Source: Prevotellaceae bacterium
Lineage (GTDB): Bacteria; Bacteroidota; Bacteroidia; Bacteroidales; Bacteroidaceae
Reading direction: 5' to 3'
Assembly (NCBI GenBank): GCA_003150315.1
Contig: QAML01000078.1
Coordinates: 1 to 54,212, forward strand
Length of the DNA: 54,212 nucleotides
The position numbers were made by a program, and so were the translations under genes. Numbering within the stretch: the stretch's first letter is position 1; the number at the start of each line of letters is the position of its first letter. This document shows, piece by piece, positions 26,124 through 35,385 of the stretch. The notes below the pieces were generated by a model. The model did no database searches. It saw nothing but the letters and a program-made list of their open reading frames with translations, and was not told the DNA's origin.

Positions 26124-28291
26124 AACGATATGCGTTTTTACTCATTTTTCTTGTTGTCGCGGTTGTTTGCCGAACGACAATAGTAAATGCGCAAACCATG
26201 ACGTATGCAAACCGCATTAATTGTGATTCGGTTCTCAACAAAGTCTTTTCATACGTTGCTAAAAACAATCTTCATGTCGGACATACAGAATGTCTTGTAT
26301 ATTCAAAGTTCCATATTAATACCGACATACGCAACCTTTTGTTTCGTATAGTTCCCAACAGCATACATATAGATAAAGGTCAAAACAAATATTTCGGAGA
26401 ATGCCTCACAAAAACGGAATATTCCGATTTTGGCGTTTTGAGTCATAAAGTCATTGCATTCCATTCCACATTGCGCAAGATGAAAGAACTTCGCGATGTA
26501 TATATGATCAACATGAATGCGCAGGTATATGCCCCTTATCTTATAGGCAATCGGATTCTTTCTCCATTTAATAAGATAAACAGGAATCACTACCAATACG
26601 AAGCCGATTCCGTTATTGAAAAAAACAATACTATTATGATGTGGATTTCAATATTCCCACGGCACAATACACCTCATCTTATAACCGGACGTGCTTTGAT
26701 TGACGCAACATCAGGGAGAATTGATTCCATTTGCTTCAAAACCGTTTACGACCATCTTCTTCACTGCAACATCGCCTTTAAGTTCGGCAGCACAGGCATC
26801 ACATCGCTTTTGCCGCAAAACGCTAACCTTGACATGAGTTACAAATTAGCAGGAAACCAAATTGACTTGAGCATAAATTCTCTCTGTACATATACCCAAA
26901 CAGACAGTACACACTATGCTGATTCTTTACATAAATCTCACGGTAAAGACAAGTACGACATCACCAAACTTGGCTTTTACAAAACCGATACATCATCCAT
27001 AGTTCGTTCACCAAATCATTTTGATTCTCTCCATCCTACTCCTTTGACAACATGGGAGGACTCTGTGTTATCACACAAGAAAGGAATTTCCGTAAAAAAG
27101 AAATCGCTGCCGGCTTCTTATATAAACTCTCTCGAAGACATTTTCCTCGACCGCCATAGTATAAACCTTTTCAATACCCATGCTCAACTTACATTTCCGG
27201 AACTTCTTTCACCTTCAATGTTCCGATGGTCGGGCAAGCGGGGAATATCAATTCAAAAAAGACTTTGGTTCACACTCAACACTTCAAACGGCATCTCGAT
27301 AAGCCTCAAACCTCGAATCGGTTACAGTTTCCGTCAAAAGCAATTATATTGGACAGCCCCACTAAACCTGCATCTTTTTCCCAAGACCAATGGAGGATTT
27401 GAAATAACGGCAGGAAACGGGAACCACATATACAGTAGTCTACAGGCAAAAGAAGTGAGAGAGCAAATGAAAAAATTCAGCAATTACGACTCACTTCTCC
27501 ATGTGTTCAACCAGTACAACTTCAATTACTATAACGATTTTTATACACGCGGACTTTTTTATTTTTCACCTCTGTGCGGAATGACTCTCAAAGCCGGTAC
27601 AGTTTTTCACCAAAGAAACCAACTAAATTGGAATCAAGAGGCTTCCCTCCATGGAATGAAACGTTACTACAAGAGTTTCGCCCCACATATAGAAATGCAA
27701 TATACTCCAGGAGTTTATTATTACAAAGACAAATACGAAAAAATTCCACTCAATTCCAACAATCCTACGTTTCGTGGTTCATACGAACGAGGCGTAAAAT
27801 GGTTTGGTTGCAACAATCGCTACGAACGCATGGAATTTGATTGTTCCTACCGCATTGACATTAATAAAGTACGGTCTTTGTTCCTGCGCGGTGGCTGCGG
27901 TTTTTTCACAAACAGGGAAGAAATGTTTTTTATTGACTACGACAATTTCAGTTTTCGCAATATGCCGGCAGGTTGGGACGATGATATGACCGGAGAATTT
28001 CACTTGCTTGACCGCAGGTTCTATAACGAATCAAACTATTACGCCATGCTTAGTGCTTCATATGATGTTCCGTTTTTAATTTTCGGCAAACTGCCGCTCA
28101 TATCCCGCGCAATAGACAGGGAACGCATTTATCTGAATGCCGTTTGCCTCCATGCATTGAATCCTTACATAGAATGCGGATACGGAGTGTCCACAACGTT
28201 TTTTGACGGTGCGCTGTTCGTAGGAGCAGGAAACGGAACAGAGTTTGAATTGGGAGCAAAAATATCCTTGAGATTCTTTGACAACTGGTAA
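26120..28291 (+). CDS. Probable outer-membrane-associated protein, DUF5686-like, TTG start
   Basis: The 723-residue protein has a signal peptide (KRYAFLLIFLVVAVVC...VNAQ) and no cytosolic domain. The DSVLNKVFSYVAKNN opening and a C-terminal half rich in alternating aromatic strands resemble DUF5686-type Bacteroidota envelope proteins, perhaps an outer membrane barrel. The usual N-terminal carboxypeptidase-regulatory-like domain of many members is missing. The only start that keeps the signal peptide is TTG at 26120, overlapping the Rel stop as TTGA, so translation is probably coupled. The stop lies 2 bases before the convergent kinase stop. Function unknown. Confidence 0.7.
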   Translation: MKRYAFLLIFLVVAVVCRTTIVNAQTMTYANRINCDSVLNKVFSYVAKNNLHVGHTECLVYSKFHINTDIRNLLFRIVPNSIHIDKGQNKYFGECLTKTEYSDFGVLSHKVIAFHSTLRKMKELRDVYMINMNAQVYAPYLIGNRILSPFNKINRNHYQYEADSVIEKNNTIMMWISIFPRHNTPHLITGRALIDATSGRIDSICFKTVYDHLLHCNIAFKFGSTGITSLLPQNANLDMSYKLAGNQIDLSINSLCTYTQTDSTHYADSLHKSHGKDKYDITKLGFYKTDTSSIVRSPNHFDSLHPTPLTTWEDSVLSHKKGISVKKKSLPASYINSLEDIFLDRHSINLFNTHAQLTFPELLSPSMFRWSGKRGISIQKRLWFTLNTSNGISISLKPRIGYSFRQKQLYWTAPLNLHLFPKTNGGFEITAGNGNHIYSSLQAKEVREQMKKFSNYDSLLHVFNQYNFNYYNDFYTRGLFYFSPLCGMTLKAGTVFHQRNQLNWNQEASLHGMKRYYKSFAPHIEMQYTPGVYYYKDKYEKIPLNSNNPTFRGSYERGVKWFGCNNRYERMEFDCSYRIDINKVRSLFLRGGCGFFTNREEMFFIDYDNFSFRNMPAGWDDDMTGEFHLLDRRFYNESNYYAMLSASYDVPFLIFGKLPLISRAIDRERIYLNAVCLHALNPYIECGYGVSTTFFDGALFVGAGNGTEFELGAKISLRFFDNW

Positions 28292-28293
28292 AT

Positions 28294-29478
28294 TCACGAC
28301 AGCTTTGGCATTTCAATGCGAAACACAGTGCCTTTGCCTATTTCGGAAGACAATACATAAATTTTCCCGTGGTGGTATTCCTCTATTATGCGTTTTGCGA
28401 GCGAAAGTCCGAGTCCCCACCCTCTTTTCTTTGTTGTATATCCCGGCATAAACACGGAATTGAAGTTTTTGTGCGGTATTCCTTTGCCTGTGTCGCTAAC
28501 GTCAATCAGCACTTTTCCCGGCACATCATTAACTTCAAACGACAAAACTCCGTTTCCCGCCATAGCGTCCATGGCATTTTTTGAAAGATTCTCTATCACC
28601 CATTCAAACAAAGCCGAATTCATTCTCACGTTTATGTTCTCGCGCGTGTATTTCTTCACCACCTCTATATGGTTTGAAGCCCGTCGCGACATATAGTCCA
28701 CAGCCCTGTCAAGGGCGGCTACTATATTATGAGTCTCAAGTTCCGGAACCGAACCTATTTTTGAAAATCTTTCGGCTATAAGTTGCAAACGCTTCACATC
28801 CTTTTCCATTTCGGGAATAAGAGGACTGTCGGAGTATGTCTCCTTCAGTATTTCCGTCCATGCCATAAGTGAAGAAATAGGTGTGCCGAGCTGATGTGCA
28901 GTTTCCTTTGACAGTCCCACCCAAACTTTGTTCTGTTCGGCACGTTTCGAACTCATAAGTGCGAATATTGCAACCACGGCAAAAACAAGAACAACGCCGA
29001 GTTGCACAAACGGATAAACGGCAAGCCTGTTAAGCATTGAGCTGCGATCGTAGCAAATATCCAGATAACCTATAGCCTTACTTATAGGATAGTCTTCGCT
29101 TGCTGCATTTATTCTGACAGAATTCCCCATGGCTTTCCATTTCCCGGCATAACGGCGCAAAGTGTTTATAGAATCTTTCAATTCGTTTTTCGAAAGAGCC
29201 ACGTTTCTTGACATTTCCGGTTTGCCTTCCGAGTTCAGCACTATCACTGGAATCGTATTGTTTCCGTTTATTACCTTTAGCACAAGTCCGAGGTCTGTAG
29301 TTTCGTCAGCACGGTTTAACGAACGCATTGCCTCCGCCCATATTTCCATACGGGCGTATTCTTCCTTCTCCATGTCCTTTACAAGGAAATGGGAAACCGC
29401 CAGCGAAGCCATCGCAATGAGAAGAGCCGCAATTACAAGGGCAATCTTTACGCGCTTAATTCTGTCAAGCCACTGCAT
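28294..29478 (-). CDS. Membrane sensor histidine kinase
   Basis: The 394-residue protein has two transmembrane helices (about 10-33 and 155-178) flanking a periplasmic sensor of about 120 residues. A phosphoacceptor region with KETAHQLGTPISSLMAW follows, then a HATPase with NLSKNAMDAM, DVSDTGKGIP and GWGLGLSLAKRI. The phospho-His is in AHQLGTP. No response regulator lies next to it, so it is an orphan kinase in this window. It is convergent with the DUF5686-like gene. Confidence 0.9.
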   Translation of the reverse strand: MQWLDRIKRVKIALVIAALLIAMASLAVSHFLVKDMEKEEYARMEIWAEAMRSLNRADETTDLGLVLKVINGNNTIPVIVLNSEGKPEMSRNVALSKNELKDSINTLRRYAGKWKAMGNSVRINAASEDYPISKAIGYLDICYDRSSMLNRLAVYPFVQLGVVLVFAVVAIFALMSSKRAEQNKVWVGLSKETAHQLGTPISSLMAWTEILKETYSDSPLIPEMEKDVKRLQLIAERFSKIGSVPELETHNIVAALDRAVDYMSRRASNHIEVVKKYTRENINVRMNSALFEWVIENLSKNAMDAMAGNGVLSFEVNDVPGKVLIDVSDTGKGIPHKNFNSVFMPGYTTKKRGWGLGLSLAKRIIEEYHHGKIYVLSSEIGKGTVFRIEMPKLS

Positions 29479-29687
29479 TTTCGAATTTTCTTCCTTTGGT
29501 TCGTTGTTTTATTAACGCTGTGCGGCGTAAACTATTGCTTTTTGTGCATTGAAAAGCCTTGGTTGTGCAACTTTTTCTGTTTGTAAAGCATTTTCCACAA
29601 CATTTAGCGGATTTTATTTGGAGGGAAACAGTTAAATCCGCATATTTGCCAATGACAACATTAGTTATACACATAAAAAAGAGAGCC

Positions 29688-30842
29688 ATGAAAAAGATAA
29701 TGCTTACATTGGTCGGTATTCTGTTTGCTACAGCAAGCGTTTCCGCATTGAGCTACGAAGAATCGCGCAACCGTGCCTGGTATCTCACGGACAAGATGGC
29801 TTACGAGCTTAACCTTACACCCGAACAGTATGACAGAGCATACGAAATAAACCTCAACTATTTCCTCAACGTCAATTACCCAAGCGATATTGACGGACTG
29901 TATTGGCGTTACCGCAATCAGGATTTGGGCTACGTGCTGTTCGACTGGCAATTCAGCCGTTTTGCAGGCATATCCTATTTCTATCGTCCGCTTATTTGGC
30001 GTTCAGGGATTTGCATAATGACCACCTACGACTATTACGATCGCGGATTTTTCTATTTCAACCGTCCCGCCATATATAATGTGTATCGCGGAGTCAGTTG
30101 GCACAAACGTCCGAAGCATAATCCGTATCGCCGCATGACTTTTAGTGCCAACGGAGGCATGCGCGAGCGTTACGGCAACGACGGACATGGATATTATTTC
30201 CGCAATGGTGAAAGATTCGATGCCCCGCGCTACAATGGCGAACACTACGGACGAAAAGATTTCAGACGCAATCCCGGTCCCGACTTCGACAAGGACATGA
30301 TGGTGAAACCCGGTAACAATCGTAACAGCAACAAAGTTTACGGCAACGGCGGTAATTTCCGAGACAAAATTGAAAATGGCGGAAGAAACGACAATTTCTC
30401 CAAGCCTGCAACCGACCGAAACGACAACAGATTCAAGAACAACATCCCCACGCCGGGAAACAATGACGCGAAACCCGAATACAAGCGCGAGGACAACAAC
30501 AAATTTGTATCGAATCCGAGAGATAATTTCAACAATAACAATATCAGGACTTCGGGCAATAATACCCGCAACAATTACAGCAGTACAAAAACAAACGATC
30601 GCAATGTTGCTACTCCGTCAAACCGTTTCGGCACACGCAGCGAGGCAAGCGGAAGCAACGGCTCGAGGTCGTTTTCCGACAGGATACGCAGTTCCTCGTC
30701 AAGTTCGCGCACAATGCAAAGCGCACCGGCTCCTTCTCAAAACCGCACCGCTTCGCCAAGCGTAAGAAATGCCACAACCAATTCGGGCAATGCCGGAACT
30801 TCGGGCGGAGGAACCATGAGAAAACGCTCATTCGGGAGATAG
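29688..30842 (+). CDS. Secreted protein with Tyr/Arg-rich domain and Asn/Ser/Arg-rich tail
   Basis: The 384-residue protein begins with a signal peptide (MKKIMLTLVGILFATASVSA). Residues about 20-150 form a conserved-looking domain with many Tyr and Arg (AWYLTDKMAYELNLTPEQYDRAYEINLNYF), whose helix opening resembles the LTPEQ element of Spy/CpxP-like proteins. From about residue 170 on it is low-complexity, rich in Asn, Arg, Ser and Gly, and basic, ending KRSFGR. I do not recognise a family. ATG at 29688 is chosen because the signal peptide begins there. An imperfect -7 element (CATATTTG) sits at about 29640. A terminator follows. Confidence 0.75.
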   Translation: MKKIMLTLVGILFATASVSALSYEESRNRAWYLTDKMAYELNLTPEQYDRAYEINLNYFLNVNYPSDIDGLYWRYRNQDLGYVLFDWQFSRFAGISYFYRPLIWRSGICIMTTYDYYDRGFFYFNRPAIYNVYRGVSWHKRPKHNPYRRMTFSANGGMRERYGNDGHGYYFRNGERFDAPRYNGEHYGRKDFRRNPGPDFDKDMMVKPGNNRNSNKVYGNGGNFRDKIENGGRNDNFSKPATDRNDNRFKNNIPTPGNNDAKPEYKREDNNKFVSNPRDNFNNNNIRTSGNNTRNNYSSTKTNDRNVATPSNRFGTRSEASGSNGSRSFSDRIRSSSSSSRTMQSAPAPSQNRTASPSVRNATTNSGNAGTSGGGTMRKRSFGR

Positions 30843-30859
30843 CCATATCAAACTACATA

Positions 30860-30898
30860 AAACAGGCAGGGCATAAACTTTATCCCCTGCCTGTTTTT
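30860..30898 (+). terminator. Intrinsic terminator after the secreted Asn-rich protein gene
   Basis: AACAGGCAGGG (30861-30871) pairs perfectly with CCCTGCCTGTT (30885-30895), with a loop of 13 bases and a T tract. It ends the plus-strand gene and could also serve the minus-strand REase gene converging from the other side. Confidence 0.88.
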
Positions 30899-30955
30899 CT
30901 TTGTCTTCCCTTCGCTCTATCTTTTTCCTCTAATTTTATATTATAATCTTTGTAC

Positions 30956-32143
30956 TTACATACTTAGCACGTTTTTTAAGAACGACACAGCCTTATCAAC
31001 CACAATATTATTCTTAAAACTTTTCTCGTTCAGCATTTCGTCAATAGCACTTCCATTAAACTGCGCAGCTCCTCGTGTGCTTCTTCCTGCCCAATGGTAT
31101 TGGAATATCGTATTGTCTATTAGTTTTTCGTGATATACGGAGCAAAGCAAAGTCTTGAATATAGAATTCTTGTCTATACCTATAAAGAAAAACATAAATA
31201 CACTTTTTGTATCAGCCATTTGTCTTAAAAACTTATCCACATTATAAGCCTTTGGATTTGAATTAAGATAAATAACTTTAGTTTTTATGTCCGTATAAGT
31301 ATCTCCGTTATCAAACTTTCTGTAGTAGTCTCCAAGTCCGTTCTGTGTATTGTATGAAGGAAGTGCCTGCTCGAGATTACATAAATTATCGATTATTTGC
31401 TGACGTACAGCATCATCCGATATTATAAGACTTTCTATCAGACGTCCGCGAATGTTTGTATTTTCTATGTGAGACGCAATTAGGATTTCCTTGCTTGATT
31501 TTTTACATCTGTTGTTCAAATCCTCCTCCAAAACCAAATAATTTTTGGATTTCACAAAGTTTTTTGCTCTCTCTACAGACGAAATAATATTCGCATTTTC
31601 CTCTGTATTGGGACAAAATTTTTGATGTACAGGTTTTATATTGGACGAAATCTCCACCAACCTTGACAAATTATCTTCCCAATCTAATCCTTGATGAACA
31701 GCAAACAAGTAGTTAAAATTCTCAGGAGCGTTCTGTGTGCCGTTATAGTTTCTTATTATGTCTGAACCGTTAAAACTCCCTTTGATATTAGTCATACTTA
31801 GTTCTTTTGAACTATGACTTATTTTCTTTATAAATGTACTGTTTGAAAGAAGTATCAGGTTCTCTGCATTTTGCCTTATAAGCACTACAAAGAAAGGTAA
31901 CTTGTCATATTTCTCCAATGCAGAAAGAGACAAAACCGTGTTGTTAAAATACTCCGAAGAAGACTTGGAATAACTAAACCTAACGGCAAAATATTCATTG
32001 TGATATACTTTTCTGTCCTTTATCAATTGGAATCTTTTGCAAATATCATCTTCAACTACTTGTTTATTGTGTTGTGGTGCAGACGATACTACATATTCCA
32101 CAAATTCATTACATTTGCTATTCATTATTTCCTGCTTGTTCAA
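30956..32143 (-). CDS. Probable type II restriction endonuclease
   Basis: The 395-residue protein overlaps the DNA methyltransferase gene on the same strand, the standard layout of a type II restriction-modification pair. A candidate PD-(D/E)xK core is near residues 270-295 (GLGDYYRKFDNGDTYTDIKTKVIYL region: Asp, then DIK with a following Lys). I cannot assign a named endonuclease family. Starts are possible at 32143 and 32125 (MNSK); the second leaves only an 8-base overlap. The region is clearly more A/T-rich than its neighbours, as in a transferred defence cassette. Confidence 0.65.
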   Translation of the reverse strand: MNKQEIMNSKCNEFVEYVVSSAPQHNKQVVEDDICKRFQLIKDRKVYHNEYFAVRFSYSKSSSEYFNNTVLSLSALEKYDKLPFFVVLIRQNAENLILLSNSTFIKKISHSSKELSMTNIKGSFNGSDIIRNYNGTQNAPENFNYLFAVHQGLDWEDNLSRLVEISSNIKPVHQKFCPNTEENANIISSVERAKNFVKSKNYLVLEEDLNNRCKKSSKEILIASHIENTNIRGRLIESLIISDDAVRQQIIDNLCNLEQALPSYNTQNGLGDYYRKFDNGDTYTDIKTKVIYLNSNPKAYNVDKFLRQMADTKSVFMFFFIGIDKNSIFKTLLCSVYHEKLIDNTIFQYHWAGRSTRGAAQFNGSAIDEMLNEKSFKNNIVVDKAVSFLKNVLSM

Positions 32144-33131
32144 ACAAAGTTTTACTTTCTCCCTTTGTTGCTTTTGTCTTTATTTCCTTTTTCTGTTCCG
32201 TTAGCGAATTCCGTTCCCAGAAAACGCCGTCTGAGTATCCCTGTATGCTATTGTCAAATCTAGCGTTGTTCACTCTCTTTGCCGCCCAAAGACAATATTC
32301 CTTATTTATCTCTATACCGCAATACGCACGTCCTAATTTCTTTGCCACTACCGCAGCAGTACCGCTACCAAGAAAAGGATCGAAGATTTTATCTCCCGGT
32401 TTCGATGAAGCAAGTACAAGTTTGGCATATAATTTTTCGGGTTTTTGAGTAGGATGGTCTGTGTTTTCCGGCATTGACCAAAAAGGAATGCTTATGTCAT
32501 CCCAAAAATTCGACGGGTAAGTATTTCTAAAATTCCCCATATTTGTTTCTTCCCAATCCTTTGGTTTTCCATTCACTTTATACGGTGCTATAACCCTACG
32601 TTTCATCATCACCGAATTTACATCAAAGTAATAGTTTTTCGAATCTTTCACGGCAAACCAAATATCTTCCATTGCATTTTTCCAATTAGCCTTGGCTCCG
32701 CGTCCTTTCTCTCTCTGCCATGTTATGCGGTTCATTATCGTAAGTTCCCTCTCTATTACATGCTGCATGGAAGAGCAACACTTCCAATCACCGCACATAT
32801 ATAGCGAGCCATAAGGTTTCAATTTTGCGCAAACTTTATGAAACCAACTTTCAAGATAGTCTTCATAATCATAAGATTTCATAGCAGAAAACTTATTTCC
32901 GTGAAAATTTTTATCAAGATTATACGGAGGGTCTATTATAATAAGATCAAAATATTCATTCGGGATATAATCTATACATTCAAAGAGATCTCCATTGATA
33001 ATTATGTCATCCCGGAAAGCCGTTTTCAGACTTTCAATGCCATAAATCTGTTTTTCCAAAGAAACAATCTCTTCTTCTTTCACGCAGAGAGTTCTGTTTC
33101 TTCCTGCTCTTTGTTTTGTCTTTTCTACCAT
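32118..33131 (-). CDS. DNA adenine or cytosine-N4 methyltransferase (beta class)
   Basis: The 337-residue protein has catalytic motif IV DPPYNL near residue 70 and, much later, the AdoMet-binding motif I as DPFLGSGTAAVVAKKLGR near residue 265. This IV-before-I order defines the beta class. HPTQKPEKLYAKLV precedes motif I. It should protect the site cut by the adjacent endonuclease; the target cannot be read from the sequence. The frame is open to 33182. ATG 33131 is chosen because a -7 element (TAGCTTTG) lies at 33156-33163, between the two starts. Confidence 0.92.
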   Translation of the reverse strand: MVEKTKQRAGRNRTLCVKEEEIVSLEKQIYGIESLKTAFRDDIIINGDLFECIDYIPNEYFDLIIIDPPYNLDKNFHGNKFSAMKSYDYEDYLESWFHKVCAKLKPYGSLYMCGDWKCCSSMQHVIERELTIMNRITWQREKGRGAKANWKNAMEDIWFAVKDSKNYYFDVNSVMMKRRVIAPYKVNGKPKDWEETNMGNFRNTYPSNFWDDISIPFWSMPENTDHPTQKPEKLYAKLVLASSKPGDKIFDPFLGSGTAAVVAKKLGRAYCGIEINKEYCLWAAKRVNNARFDNSIQGYSDGVFWERNSLTEQKKEIKTKATKGESKTLFEQAGNNE

Positions 33132-33155
33132 GCGTTTATTCCTTGTATATACGTG

Positions 33156-33163
33156 CAAAGCTA
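33156..33163 (-). promoter_or_regulatory. -7 element TAGCTTTG of the restriction-modification operon
   Basis: The minus strand reads TAGCTTTGC 25 bases before ATG 33131. It gives a leader of about 17 nt and fixes the methyltransferase start. Confidence 0.6.
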
Positions 33164-33561
33164 TCGTTTTTTTTTTACACAACCAAGATAAGAACAGGCA
33201 ACATTATTATATAGTCAGCCGTCTTTTTCGTTAGTTGGAATATCTCCATATTTGCTCCCGTCTTGTTTCAATCAGCATCCTGTTTTTCTGAATATATTCC
33301 AAAGATATTCATGTTTCTTTCCTACGGAAACCGTCTTTTATACTTTTTTGTATTACAAGCAATTAGGAATGTCTGAAAATACAAGCCATATATTTTGAAA
33401 CAAAAGGCACTTATTTTAAAATATGTGCCTTTTGTTTTTTATTATAAGCCATGTATTTTTTCGGCTTTACCGTTTGTACCGAAAAACAACCTTTATTTAA
33501 TGAATATATTCATGGATAAAAGTACAGATATCCCATTGCCCTGCGCAGTTTTACGGGGTAC
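33164..33561. other. Intergenic region with repeat copy 5
   Basis: About 400 bases between the restriction-modification operon and the metallo-hydrolase gene. The only recognisable structure is repeat copy 5 at 33381-33463. No gene is visible. Confidence 0.6.
33381..33463. repeat. 21-bp-period palindromic repeat element, copy 5
   Basis: Modules at 33381 (ACAAGCCATATATTTT), 33402 (AAAAGGCACTTATTTT), 33423 (ATGTGCCTTTTG, inverted) and 33444 (ATAAGCCATGTATTTT). Modules 2 and 3 form the hairpin: AAAAGGCAC pairs with GTGCCTTTT. A decayed module can be seen in the slot 21 bases upstream (33360-33380). Confidence 0.88.
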
Positions 33562-34347
33562 TTAAAAATTTACTTCGAGTCCGTCATAAGCCAGGCGGAT
33601 GTTTTCGGGCAGTTCCCTGTCGGTTTCGGCATGCAGTCCCGCTTCGTGGCTCATGTGTATGAAATAAACCGTGGGAATTCCCGTGAGTTTTGCAAAATCC
33701 ACGGCTTCGGAAATGGATTGATGGGTTGGGTGCGGATTTTTTCGCAATGCGTTTACTACCAAAAGCTTTGCACCGCGTATATATCCTATCTCTTCGGGGG
33801 CAATGGTCTTCATGTCGGTGATGTAAACCATGTCGGCTATCCTGTAACCAAGTATTTCCATTTTGCCATGGTATACGCGCAGCGGAGTAACGGGTACGTT
33901 GTTCACAAAAAACGTTTCGTGAGGTTCTACAACGTTCATATCCAGATGAGGAAGCCTTTTTATGTCGGTTGACTCAAAGCAATAAGGAAGCCTTTCCCTA
34001 ATGTGCCTTGCTGTAGTTGAATTGCAATAAATCTTCTCGGCTGTGTCTATGCTGTAAGGGCGCAAGTCGTCCAAACCTCCCACATGGTCGTAATGTTCAT
34101 GGGTCAGAAGAACGGCATCGAAGGGTTTGAACTCGCGGTGGAGCATTTGAAAATAAAAATCGGGACCGCAGTCAATCAATATTCTCGTTCCGTCAATCTC
34201 CACAAGAGACGAGCATCGCATTCTGCGGTCGTGAGGATCGGCGGAACGGCACACCGCGCAGTTGCAACCCAACTGCGGAACTCCTGTAGAGGTTCCAGTG
34301 CCGAGGAAAGTGATTTTTGAACAGCACTTTTTTTGATTATCGCCCAT
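33562..34347 (-). CDS. MBL-fold metallo-hydrolase (PhnP-like)
   Basis: The 261-residue protein has the metallo-beta-lactamase motif THEHYDHVGG near residue 80, the opening FLGTGTSTGVPQLGCNCAVC with its extra Cys pair as in PhnP-type phosphodiesterases, DCGPDF and a late HMSHEAG. It probably cleaves a cyclic phosphodiester or similar compound; the substrate is not known. It begins 12 bases after murB ends, in a three-gene minus-strand operon. Confidence 0.88.
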   Translation of the reverse strand: MGDNQKKCCSKITFLGTGTSTGVPQLGCNCAVCRSADPHDRRMRCSSLVEIDGTRILIDCGPDFYFQMLHREFKPFDAVLLTHEHYDHVGGLDDLRPYSIDTAEKIYCNSTTARHIRERLPYCFESTDIKRLPHLDMNVVEPHETFFVNNVPVTPLRVYHGKMEILGYRIADMVYITDMKTIAPEEIGYIRGAKLLVVNALRKNPHPTHQSISEAVDFAKLTGIPTVYFIHMSHEAGLHAETDRELPENIRLAYDGLEVNF

Positions 34348-34359
34348 GGTTCGATACTT

Positions 34360-35376
34360 TTATATGAATTGAACTTCGGGTTTAAGTGTTATGTTGAATT
34401 TCTGCCTTACATCGTCTATTACACATTGCGAAAGTTCAGCTATTTCCATTGCCTTTGCGCCTCCGCAGTTTATAATGACCAGAGGTTGTTTTTCATAAAC
34501 GCCCGCATTGCCCCTGCGTTTGCCTTTCCAACCGCATTGTTGTATTAACCATGCCGCAGGAATCTTAATGCCCCCGTCCGCCGTATAGTGAGGAATTGCG
34601 GGATATGCCTTTTGCAACTCGCGAAACAGGGAATCGGAAACAATGGGATTCATGAAAAACGAACCGGCATTGCCATAGATTTTCGGATCGGGGAGTTTTG
34701 ATTTTCGCATGTCCGTTACGTATTCGCGTATGTCCCTTGCACCGAAGTTTCCTACGCACTCGCCGAACTCTTTCTCCAAAGCCTTGTACTCCAAGTTGGG
34801 AATGAATTTCCGCGAAAGTCGAAACACTACATGGTGAACAACATATTTGCCGGGATTTTCCTTGAAAAAACTGCGACGATACGCATAACGGCATTGTGAA
34901 ACGGAGAAGCTCGCTTCCTGCAAGCCGGAAACGTCAACGGTTTCCACGCTTTCTATTATATCGGAAGCCTCGCAGCCGTAAGCACCTATGTTTTGAACGG
35001 CGGCAGCTCCCACTTCGCCGGGTATGAGCGAGAGATTCTCTGCGCCATACAGGTTGTTGTCCACACACCATGCCACAAAATCGTCCCAAACTACGCCCGC
35101 TCCCACAGAAACAAGGACATGGTCATCGGTTTCACGGACTACTTCCACGCCGGAAATGTTTCCGTGAAAAACAGTACCGTCAAAGTCGCGCGTAAAAAGG
35201 AGATTGCTTCCCCTGCCAATGAAAAGTTTTTTCGAATCACGGTTTTCGTTTCCGCCAAAACGCCCGAGAACCTCTTTAAGTTCGCACACGTTTTGGTATT
35301 CAACAAACCTTTTTGCCTTTACGTCCATGGCAAAAGTGTTGTGATGCAGAAGCGAAAAGTTTTCGAGTACTTTCAT
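34360..35376 (-). CDS. murB: UDP-N-acetylenolpyruvoylglucosamine reductase MurB
   Basis: MurB makes UDP-N-acetylmuramate by NADPH reduction, an essential step in peptidoglycan synthesis. The 338-residue protein has the FAD-binding FIGRGSNLLFTRDFDGTV and LIPGEVGAAAVQNIGAYG, the catalytic Ser in YGNAGSFFMNP, CRYAYRRSFFKE (the Tyr-bearing loop of type I MurB) and AAWLIQQCGWKGKRRG near the C-terminus. The length fits type I. It lies 9 bases after the DUF4348 lipoprotein gene. Confidence 0.96.
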   Translation of the reverse strand: MKVLENFSLLHHNTFAMDVKAKRFVEYQNVCELKEVLGRFGGNENRDSKKLFIGRGSNLLFTRDFDGTVFHGNISGVEVVRETDDHVLVSVGAGVVWDDFVAWCVDNNLYGAENLSLIPGEVGAAAVQNIGAYGCEASDIIESVETVDVSGLQEASFSVSQCRYAYRRSFFKENPGKYVVHHVVFRLSRKFIPNLEYKALEKEFGECVGNFGARDIREYVTDMRKSKLPDPKIYGNAGSFFMNPIVSDSLFRELQKAYPAIPHYTADGGIKIPAAWLIQQCGWKGKRRGNAGVYEKQPLVIINCGGAKAMEIAELSQCVIDDVRQKFNITLKPEVQFI

Positions 35377-35385
35377 TACGAATTG

